Positions 1-5,578 of a DNA stretch of 7,037 bases are shown here, in pieces. The DNA is taken from assembly GCA_027068235.1 (NCBI GenBank), contig JAMOUE010000306.1:1-7037 (forward strand). Reading direction: 5' to 3'. The position numbers were made by a program, and so were the translations under genes. Position 1 is the stretch's first letter. Each line of letters starts with the position of its first letter. The notes below the pieces were generated by a model, which saw only the letters and a list, made by a program, of their open reading frames with translations, did not search any database and was not told the DNA's origin. The stretch is from Deltaproteobacteria bacterium (GTDB taxonomy: Bacteria; Desulfobacterota; Dissulfuribacteria; Dissulfuribacterales; QOAL01).

Positions 1-1
1 A

Positions 2-757
2 AAAGAAAATCTGCTGGCAGCCCAAGGGGTCTATAACCCAGGTAGTGAGGTAAAAGGTGGATACCCTGAATTTAAAGATGTTGTGCCAGGTACCAATTGG
101 AAGACAGATCTCTCGCAAAAGACAATAAAGGTGGCTATATCTAAGGGGATGGCTCCTTTTGGAAACGCAAGGGCCCGGTGTGTATGCTGGAATTTCCCAG
201 ACCAGGTACCTATCCACAGAGAGCCCATCCACTCTCCAAGGCCAGATCTAATAGCCAAATATCCCACCTATCCTGACAAAGAGGAACAGTACCGGGTCTA
301 TACAAAGTTCAAAAGCGAACAAAAGCCAGATTTGGTAAAGAAGTTCCCGTACATTCTCATTACAGGCAGGATGGTTGAGCACATGGGAGGTGGAGCAGAA
401 ACCAGGTCAAACAAGTATCTGGCAGAGCTTGCCTCTCAGATGTATGCAGAGATAAATATCCGTCTTGCCAACAACCTTGGCATTAGGGACGGGGACATGA
501 TGTGGATAGAATCTCCTGAACAGGGCAAAGTAAAGGTCATGGCCAAGGTCACTGATAGGGTGGATGAACATACTATCTTTATGCCTTTCCACTTTGGTGG
601 CATGTTCATGGGACAGGATCTTTCAGGAAATTATCCCCAAGGGTGTAAACCGTATGCCTTGGGAGAGCCTGCAAATATCGTTACTAACTACAGCTATGAC
701 ATCATTACCCAGATTCAGGGAACCAAGGAAGGTCTTTGCCAAGTCAGAAAGGCCTAG
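2..757 (+). CDS. fdhA: Formate dehydrogenase catalytic (alpha) subunit, C-terminal part, 5'-truncated
   Basis: The frame is open from the window edge to TAG, giving 251 residues; the N-terminal part lies outside. This is the end of the large molybdopterin (bis-MGD, Mo or W) subunit that oxidises formate to CO2. The text 'REPIHSPRPDLIAKYPTYPDK' (split: REPIHSPRPD, then LIAKYPTYPDK) is typical of formate dehydrogenases of the FdhA type found in epsilon- and deltaproteobacteria. The later stretch LITGRMVEHMGGG, followed by ETRSN, LAELASQM and EIN, is the start of the molydopterin-dinucleotide-binding beta-barrel domain, which runs to the C-terminus. The active-site Sec/Cys, the N-terminal 4Fe-4S site and any Tat signal would be upstream, so they cannot be judged. 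An internal GTG at 83 is not a real start, because family similarity extends upstream of it. The Fe-S subunit gene follows after 27 bases. Identity is well supported; periplasmic location is inferred from the cytochrome partner. Confidence 0.93.
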   Translation, partial: KENLLAAQGVYNPGSEVKGGYPEFKDVVPGTNWKTDLSQKTIKVAISKGMAPFGNARARCVCWNFPDQVPIHREPIHSPRPDLIAKYPTYPDKEEQYRVYTKFKSEQKPDLVKKFPYILITGRMVEHMGGGAETRSNKYLAELASQMYAEINIRLANNLGIRDGDMMWIESPEQGKVKVMAKVTDRVDEHTIFMPFHFGGMFMGQDLSGNYPQGCKPYALGEPANIVTNYSYDIITQIQGTKEGLCQVRKA

Positions 758-784
758 CCGTGGGCAGGCAGGGAGGTTTATAAA

Positions 785-1366
785 ATGGCCAGAATGAAAT
801 TCCTATGTGATATTGAACGCTGTATTGATTGTAAGGGCTGTGTAATTGCCTGCAAGGAAGGAAACGGTGTGCCTGTCGGCATAAACCGAAGGCGTGTAAT
901 AACTATTAACCAAGGGAAACCTGGTGAAAAGTCCATCTCTATCTCGTGCATGCACTGTTCTGATGCCCCGTGCATTGCAGTATGTCCAGTAAACGCAATC
1001 TACCAACGAGATGATGGTATTGTCCTTGTCAACAAGGATGTCTGCATTGGGTGCGGTTATTGTTTTATTGCGTGTCCTTTTGGAGTCCCTCAATTTCCAA
1101 AGGGAGACACCTTTGGAAAACGCGGTGTCATGGACAAATGCACCTTTTGTGCCGGTGGTCCAGCTCCCAATTTTAGTGAAAAAGAACGCCGGCTTTACGG
1201 GCAAAACAGAATAGCTGAAGGTAAAGTCCCCCTTTGTGCAGCAATGTGTTCCACCAAGGCCCTGCTTGCAGGAGATGGGGATGTGATATCACGAATCTTT
1301 CAAGAAAGGGTGGCAAGAAGGGGAACCGGCGCAAAGGCTCCAGGCTGGTCTACTGCTTACAAATAA
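785..1366 (+). CDS. fdhB: Formate dehydrogenase iron-sulfur (beta) subunit, Fdh3B-like, four [4Fe-4S] clusters
   Basis: A complete 193-residue electron-transfer subunit that carries electrons from the formate-oxidising subunit to the cytochrome b. Sixteen cysteines form the usual four-cluster pattern. They are C13/C16/C19/C23, C55/C58/C63/C67, C87/C90/C93/C97, and a set made of C119/C122 with C151/C155. As in DmsB/FdnH-type proteins, clusters are expected to mix cysteines from paired motifs. The sequence ends about 40 residues after the last cluster cysteine with no hydrophobic helix, unlike the E. coli FdnH subunit, which has a C-terminal membrane anchor. This subunit must therefore be held by its partners. 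A GGGAGG ribosome binding site at 771-776 lies 8 bases before ATG 785 and fixes the start. Family assignment is firm; the exact electron acceptor is inferred. Confidence 0.95.
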   Translation: MARMKFLCDIERCIDCKGCVIACKEGNGVPVGINRRRVITINQGKPGEKSISISCMHCSDAPCIAVCPVNAIYQRDDGIVLVNKDVCIGCGYCFIACPFGVPQFPKGDTFGKRGVMDKCTFCAGGPAPNFSEKERRLYGQNRIAEGKVPLCAAMCSTKALLAGDGDVISRIFQERVARRGTGAKAPGWSTAYK

Positions 1367-1385
1367 ACGTTCCAGGCTATTGGCC

Positions 1386-2273
1386 ATGAAAACAAATATG
1401 CAAAAGCAACGCATTCAATATATCGTTCAGATAGGCACAGTGATTGTGTGCTTGCTAATTTGTTGTTTTTGCTTTGCCTCGGAACTCATAATTAAAAGAT
1501 ACGGTCTGGTCTCGTCTACTCAGATATTTAAAGAGTTTCACGTGGTTGCGTCACCCCAGTGGCATCACTACGCATCAGATTTTATTACCTTTGTCCATAA
1601 GGCTGGAAGGCTCTATGTATGGGTGCTATTTGGGGTGCCTTTGCTCTTCCTTCTCCACTTTTTAGTAATTGGTCCCAAAAAATTCAGCCACACTGGGAAA
1701 AAGATATACTTTTATTCGGTAGTTACTAGACTTTTCCATTGGCTGTGTGCCCTATGTTTTTCGTTGTTGGTGTTTACCGGGTTAATGATAGTCTTTGCCA
1801 AGACCTTTGGAGGTGGCTCCACAGTGCTTCTTGCTCGCACGATTCATATTTGGTGTGCCTATGCCTTTTTAATAGTGGCGACACCTTTATTTTTGATTTG
1901 GCTCAAAGATATGATTCCAGCACCACATGACTTAATGTGGTTGCTAAAGGCTGGAGGTTATCTTTCAAAACAAACAAATCAAGTACCAGCAGGGAAATTC
2001 AACTTTGGCCAAAAGATGTGGTTCTGGTTGGCCTTTGCTGGCGGTGTGGTAATGTTTTATACAGGCTACTACCTCAGCACAATGGGAGTTTCTCAGGCCC
2101 AAATGGCAGCTTTCTTAAAGATTCATCTAATTCTTGGCCTTTTTATCCTTGCATTTTTTATAACTCACCTCTACATGTCTCTATTTGCAATAAAAGGCTC
2201 TTTAAAAAGTATGATTGAGGGCTACAAATGGGAAGAAGAGGTGAGGGCCCTACATGGCAAGATGTTAAAATAA
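1386..2273 (+). CDS. fdhC: Formate dehydrogenase gamma subunit, diheme cytochrome b membrane anchor
   Basis: This 295-residue integral membrane protein should pass electrons from the Fe-S subunit to membrane quinone. Hydrophobic segments lie near residues 12-32, 76-96, 112-137, 147-173, 211-231 and 245-269. The last four match the four-helix FdnI core. Candidate heme ligands are H118 (in RLFHWL), H154 (RTIHIW), H247 (KIHLIL) and H261 (THLYM). The 14-residue gap between the last two equals that between the FdnI ligands as I recall them (H155 and H169). The C-terminal GYKWEEEVRALHG resembles the conserved tail after the last helix (FdnI-type GYVSEEWAKEHH). The first two helices and the loop between them are an extension also seen in Wolinella-type FdhC. 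A TTG at 1380 or ATG at 1398 are alternative starts; ATG 1386 was chosen, though only a weak purine-rich site (CCAGG) precedes it. The first helix is unusually rich in cysteine (C22, C26, C27, C29). Confidence 0.93.
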   Translation: MKTNMQKQRIQYIVQIGTVIVCLLICCFCFASELIIKRYGLVSSTQIFKEFHVVASPQWHHYASDFITFVHKAGRLYVWVLFGVPLLFLLHFLVIGPKKFSHTGKKIYFYSVVTRLFHWLCALCFSLLVFTGLMIVFAKTFGGGSTVLLARTIHIWCAYAFLIVATPLFLIWLKDMIPAPHDLMWLLKAGGYLSKQTNQVPAGKFNFGQKMWFWLAFAGGVVMFYTGYYLSTMGVSQAQMAAFLKIHLILGLFILAFFITHLYMSLFAIKGSLKSMIEGYKWEEEVRALHGKMLK

Positions 2274-2280
2274 GAAAGCC

Positions 2281-3444
2281 TTGGTCAGATCTGGTCTAGA
2301 AATATTTGTTACCGATAGGCCCTCTTGGGCTCAAGGCAGACGTCTTGGACTCCTGTGCAACCAGGCATCTGTGGATTCTAACTTACGCCATGGCCGTTTA
2401 TTAATAAACAAAGCCTTTCCACATGATCTAAAGGCCATTTTTAGCCCTCAACACGGCCTTTTTGCCCAAAAGCAAGACAACATGAAGGAATCTCCAGATC
2501 TGGTTGATCCGCTTCTGAAAATTCCTGTATTTAGCCTTTATGGGGAAAGCCGTAAGCCAAGCAGTCAGCAACTTTCACTTATAGATCTGCTAGTTGTGGA
2601 TCTGCAGGACTGCGGTACCAGGGTCTATACATATGTTTGGACCTTGTATTTAGCAATGAAAGAATGTGCCAAGAGTGGAGTAGCAGTGGCAATCCTCGAC
2701 AGGCCCAATCCCATTGGAGGAGAAGAGGTTGAAGGGAATGTAGTGGATAGTAGCTTATTTTCATTTGTTGGTTTGGCACCATTACCAATGCGTCATGGAA
2801 TGACAATGGGTGAGCTTGCCTTGTTTCTGGCCAAGTGGGCAAGACTGGATCTGGAGCTTTACGTGGTGAAAATGCAGGGCTGGAGAAGAAGTATGTATTT
2901 TGAAGAAACAGGGCTTCCCTGGGTGCTGCCATCGCCAAACATGCCTCGTATTGAAACTGCTGTTGTTTATCCTGGACAGGTGATCCTTGAGGGAACCAAC
3001 CTGTCTGAAGGCAGGGGTACGACTTTACCTTTTGAGATATTTGGTGCTCCTTATATAGATGCATCAAGAATAGAGAAAGAAATAAGTACAATTGACGGAG
3101 TAACTCTACGCTATCAATCCTTTGAGCCTACATTTAATAAGTGGCACGGCCACAATTGTCATGGCTTTCAGCTCCATGTTACTGACCGTTATAAATTCAA
3201 ACCATACCGTTTTACCCTAAACCTTTTATCCACATTGAAAAAATGCCATCCAGAAGATTTCTCATGGACTCCACCACCTTACGAGTACGACTTTTTCAAT
3301 CTGCCGGCAGATCTCATAATTGGGAATAAGAATATTAGAAAGATGGTAGAATACGGAGCAGAAAAGCAAGAATTTGACATGCATTTCAAAAACGATGAAA
3401 AGGATTTTTGTAATAAAAGAAAAGAGTTTCTCCTTTATCAGTAA
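2281..3444 (+). CDS. DUF1343 / NamZ-like protein (exo-beta-N-acetylmuramidase family)
   Basis: A complete 387-residue member of the DUF1343 family, whose Bacillus subtilis representative NamZ (YbbC) removes terminal MurNAc from peptidoglycan fragments. Conserved blocks in order: GRRLGLLCNQASVD (19-32), FSPQHGLF (54-61), DLQDCGTRVYTYVW (107-120), LDRPNPIGG (139-147), PMRHGMTMGELA (169-180), PSPNMPR (217-223), VVYPG (228-232) and EGTNLSEGRGTTLPFE (237-252). Length is normal for the family. The only initiation codon near the start of the open frame is TTG 2281, just 7 bases after the cytochrome stop codon and without a good ribosome binding site; a stop at 2266-2268 rules out anything further upstream. 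Translation may therefore be coupled to the cytochrome. The N-terminus has no signal peptide or lipobox, so the protein looks cytoplasmic, unlike the secreted Bacillus enzyme. Many family members read PEHG where this one reads PQHG. Family is certain; muramidase activity here is unproven. Confidence 0.9.
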   Translation: MVRSGLEIFVTDRPSWAQGRRLGLLCNQASVDSNLRHGRLLINKAFPHDLKAIFSPQHGLFAQKQDNMKESPDLVDPLLKIPVFSLYGESRKPSSQQLSLIDLLVVDLQDCGTRVYTYVWTLYLAMKECAKSGVAVAILDRPNPIGGEEVEGNVVDSSLFSFVGLAPLPMRHGMTMGELALFLAKWARLDLELYVVKMQGWRRSMYFEETGLPWVLPSPNMPRIETAVVYPGQVILEGTNLSEGRGTTLPFEIFGAPYIDASRIEKEISTIDGVTLRYQSFEPTFNKWHGHNCHGFQLHVTDRYKFKPYRFTLNLLSTLKKCHPEDFSWTPPPYEYDFFNLPADLIIGNKNIRKMVEYGAEKQEFDMHFKNDEKDFCNKRKEFLLYQ

Positions 3445-3565
3445 CCAGTTTAAAATTTGGAAGTCTTTTAAAGAACATCGTGCCCAATAGGACATATCTA
3501 CTGGCTAATCATCACTCAAAAGAAATTTTGCAATAATTTTTGGAAACTCTCCATTTTTTTGGCAT

Positions 3566-4243
3566 ATGACTTCTATCAACTGGCCTACGCCAAAAGAGTT
3601 GACGCTTTTAAAACGGGCAGCAGCAGAGCTACGTTTCCTGCTTACAAGAGGATATGACAAAAATCCTGCAATCAACTTTATAGGCAACCACTACCAGCTC
3701 AACAAATTATACAGACATCTTTTGTTTAGAGCTATTTTCCCAAGGCATATTTGCCAATTACGCAGGCAAAAAAAGGTTATAGTAGCCGGTATAGAAGGGA
3801 AGGTGCTCCTGATAGATGGATACAATTGCTTTATAACCTTGGAAAGCGCCATAAAAGGTAAACCGGTCATTAGATGTGACGACGGATTTGTTAGGGATGT
3901 TAGTGGTGTTTTTAGAGCCTTTACTCCCTCTCACTTCACATACAATGCATGGACCCTTATGCAAAGGGTCTTTACATATCACAGGCCCAACAAGATTATC
4001 TTTTTTCTTGATGCACCTTATTCAAATAGCAAAAGGTTTTGCCGACAAATACGAGCATGGATGTACAGCTCCGACATAATAGGTGACTGCATTCTTACGA
4101 AGCGATCTGAAAAGGAATTTGGACATCTTGATGGAATAAAAGTTAGTGGAGATTCTGTAATTATCGATAATAGTAGTCAGGTCTTTGACCTTTCTGGTCA
4201 TATTATAAGCAGAATGTTAAGGATCAAGCCGATAAGGTTGTAA
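3566..4243 (+). CDS. DUF434 / DUF5616 domain protein, possible NYN/PIN-like nuclease
   Basis: This 225-residue protein of unknown function appears to be complete. Residues about 12-68 match the DUF434 pattern: AAAELRFLLTRGYDKN, then AINFIGNHYQL and LLFRAIF. Residues about 78-215 match the companion DUF5616 region: VLLIDGYNCFITLES (80-94), CDDGFVRDVSG (104-114), IIFFLDAPYSNS (144-155), KVSGDSVIID (192-201) and FDLSGHII (207-214). This pairing occurs in archaea and diverse bacteria. Invariant-looking acids D84, D105/D106, D111, D149 and D196 sit at the ends of predicted beta strands. IDGYN and SGDS resemble the first and last metal-site motifs of NYN/PIN ribonucleases; the nuclease idea is inference. 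ATG 3566 is the only ATG/GTG/TTG start upstream of the conserved part, and no ribosome binding site is evident. It follows the NamZ-like gene by 121 bases and ends 9 bases from the convergent permease gene. No signal peptide or membrane segment is present. Confidence 0.82.
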   Translation: MTSINWPTPKELTLLKRAAAELRFLLTRGYDKNPAINFIGNHYQLNKLYRHLLFRAIFPRHICQLRRQKKVIVAGIEGKVLLIDGYNCFITLESAIKGKPVIRCDDGFVRDVSGVFRAFTPSHFTYNAWTLMQRVFTYHRPNKIIFFLDAPYSNSKRFCRQIRAWMYSSDIIGDCILTKRSEKEFGHLDGIKVSGDSVIIDNSSQVFDLSGHIISRMLRIKPIRL

Positions 4244-4252
4244 TTTGCCTGA

Positions 4253-5338
4253 TTAATAGAGATATCCCTTAAAAACATAGAATAATCCAACGCCAATCAC
4301 AAAGAATATATAGTTCACTATTACAAATCTGCGAGTAAAAAATGAAATATTAATATTACGGCTGGAAGATATATAGATTTTATACGCAATTAAATTTGCA
4401 AGAGAGCCAACCAATCCTCCAAAACCTCCTACATTCGTTCCCCATAACAGAGCCTTCCAATTAGATGTAAACTTGGAAAAAAGTAGGGCTGCAGGAACAT
4501 TGCTTATCACTTGACTGCTCAACGAAGATAACAAAAAGATATGATCAGAATGTTCGATCAACGATTCAAAAATAATCTTCATGTTTTCAGATAGTCCCAA
4601 GAAACACAGCATTGTCAACAACAGTCCATAATCTATTCTGAAGCAGCTTAAATCAAATACTGCAATAAGAAGCATTACACCTATCAATGTTATGAAAGGG
4701 ATGACTTTCAAAATTGTGAGAATGACCAACAGGTTGGAGATCAAATAAAAGAGTATTTTCAGGTTTATAGTATACTTTTTTGTAGATAACGAGCTGTCAT
4801 ATTCTTTATTAAAGAAAAATAGGCCACATAAAACCAATATACCCAAAAATGTCAAAGAAAAGGGTAAAATGGCGCTAAAGAAGGCCTTTGGGCCAAGCCC
4901 ATAATACCAGTAAATGTAAAGGTTTTGGGGATTGCCAAAGGGAGTTAAGGCAGACCCGGCATTGGCAGCCAAAGACTCAAATATGACAAGATTACCTGTA
5001 TGTGGAAGTCTAAGCTTCAAGGTTATTGGAACTATGATTATAAGAGCTGCATCATTGGTAAAGATCATTGATGCAAAAAACGTAATAAGAATAAGCTTCA
5101 GAGCGACAAAAGAGTTCCCATTTAACCGAATGGCAATATTTTCCAGAAATCCAGTATCTTCCAAGCCTTTTACAGTCACAAAAAGAGAAAGAAGCAAAAA
5201 TAGGATGCCAATATCTGCCTTTGAGATGTGAGGAAGGCTGTGAAGATAGACGCTTGAGGTTATAAGGCCTGCTAATGAGCCAATAAGGAGCCATTCCCTC
5301 GTCAGTAAATCAATTATTATGTTTTTCTTGCCTGTCAC
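4253..5338 (-). CDS. SLC13/ArsB/NhaD-like ion transporter superfamily permease, substrate unknown
   Basis: A 361-residue polytopic membrane protein with around ten hydrophobic stretches. Signature segments occur in both inverted halves. In the first half these are FTNDAALIIIVPIT (93-106) and NAGSALTPFGNPQNLYIY (126-143). In the second they are SQVISNVPAALLFSK (275-289) and WGTNVGGFGGLVGSLANLIAYK (299-320, quoted here as motif positions with key residues N302, G307, S312, N315). The paired TND and SNVPA motifs, each followed by a Gly/Asn-rich hairpin, are typical of the SLC13/CitMHS/ArsB/NhaD group. Those proteins move anions, arsenite, dicarboxylates or sodium/protons, so the substrate cannot be deduced. 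It is at the short end for the group. GTG 5338 gives a start just before the first helix; the frame contains no ATG upstream before a stop, and no close ribosome binding site is seen. The gene is visibly more AT-rich than serS and the fdh genes. It is convergent with the DUF434 gene and divergent from tRNA-Phe. Confidence 0.85.
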   Translation of the reverse strand: MTGKKNIIIDLLTREWLLIGSLAGLITSSVYLHSLPHISKADIGILFLLLSLFVTVKGLEDTGFLENIAIRLNGNSFVALKLILITFFASMIFTNDAALIIIVPITLKLRLPHTGNLVIFESLAANAGSALTPFGNPQNLYIYWYYGLGPKAFFSAILPFSLTFLGILVLCGLFFFNKEYDSSLSTKKYTINLKILFYLISNLLVILTILKVIPFITLIGVMLLIAVFDLSCFRIDYGLLLTMLCFLGLSENMKIIFESLIEHSDHIFLLSSLSSQVISNVPAALLFSKFTSNWKALLWGTNVGGFGGLVGSLANLIAYKIYISSSRNINISFFTRRFVIVNYIFFVIGVGLFYVFKGYLY

Positions 5339-5361
5339 AATCTTGTTACATATCCCTATAG

Positions 5362-5391
5362 ATCATAAGAATAAAGCAAAGTTCTTGACAA
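5362..5391 (-). promoter_or_regulatory. Predicted sigma70-type promoter for the permease gene
   Basis: On the minus strand TTGTCA (complement of 5386-5391) is followed after 18 bases by TATGAT (complement of 5362-5367). Each hexamer is one base from consensus. Transcription would begin around 5355, leaving a leader of only about 17 bases before the GTG start. Its -35 box lies on top of the -35 box of the tRNA promoter on the other strand. Prediction by inspection only. Confidence 0.5.
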
Positions 5392-5413
5392 AAAGTGATT
5401 TGACAATAATAAT
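5385..5413 (+). promoter_or_regulatory. Predicted sigma70-type promoter for tRNA-Phe
   Basis: A perfect -35 TTGACA at 5385-5390 is followed after a 17-base spacer by AATAAT at 5408-5413, five of six matches to the -10 consensus. The expected start is near 5420, about 15 bases upstream of the mature tRNA, which suits a single-gene tRNA transcript. A second TTGACA at 5400-5405 lacks a good -10 at proper distance. Confidence 0.7.
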
Positions 5414-5434
5414 TGCCAAACCTTAGCAATAACT

Positions 5435-5507
5435 GCCGAGGTAGCTCAGTCGGTAGAGCAGGGGACTGAAAATCCCCGTGTCGGTGGTTCGATTCCGCCC
5501 CTCGGCA
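5435..5507 (+). tRNA. tRNA-Phe (anticodon GAA)
   Basis: A 73-base cloverleaf folds fully. The acceptor stem GCCGAGG (5435-5441) pairs with CCTCGGC (5500-5506). The D stem is GCTC/GAGC (5444-5447 with 5456-5459). The anticodon stem GGGGA/TCCCC (5461-5465 with 5473-5477) encloses the loop CTGAAAA, with GAA at 5468-5470. A 5-base variable loop follows, and the T stem GGTGG/CCGCC encloses TTCGATT. The discriminator base is A5507. The next bases are ATA, so CCA is not encoded and must be added by the CCA-adding enzyme. It is a stand-alone unit with its own promoter and terminator. Confidence 0.98.
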
Positions 5508-5518
5508 ATAAAAATTTT

Positions 5519-5545
5519 AAGGAGGCCCAAAAGGCCTCCTTTTTT
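5519..5545 (+). terminator. Rho-independent terminator after tRNA-Phe
   Basis: GGAGGCC (5521-5527) pairs perfectly with GGCCTCC (5533-5539) around the loop CAAAA. Flanking A residues at 5519-5520 extend the stem with the first Ts. A run of six T follows (5540-5545). It starts 12 bases after the tRNA. On the minus strand the same hairpin is followed by TTAAAATTTTT, so it may also stop serS transcripts, which end 34 bases away, but more weakly. Confidence 0.92.
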
Positions 5546-5578
5546 GTTGAGTTAACAACCTAATAACTAATAACCATT

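Noticed and set aside
2..757. Selenocysteine codon or SECIS element of the formate dehydrogenase
   Set aside because: The active-site codon would be in the N-terminal part outside the window, so nothing can be said.
803..1204. Minus-strand open frame of 133 codons opposite the Fe-S subunit gene
   Set aside because: It is antisense to a clearly conserved cysteine-patterned protein and shows no domain or ribosome binding site.
2579..3091. Open frame of 170 codons on the minus strand inside the NamZ-like gene
   Set aside because: It lies wholly opposite a gene with strong family motifs and its translation is low-complexity with no recognisable domain.
3445..3565. Possible terminator or promoter between the NamZ-like and DUF434 genes
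   Set aside because: CCAGT at 3445 and ACTGG at 3500 could pair but are short and over 50 bases apart, with no T-run. A TTGCAA at 3528 has no -10 at proper spacing. No gene seen.
5488..5507. tRNA-Phe 3' end as an integration site
   Set aside because: No second copy of the tRNA 3' end and no integrase gene were found in the window.
5546..5578. Small repeat TAATAACTAATAAC and the nearby GTTG/CAAC inverted repeat before the serS stop
   Set aside because: Too short and imperfect to call a repeat element or a second terminator.
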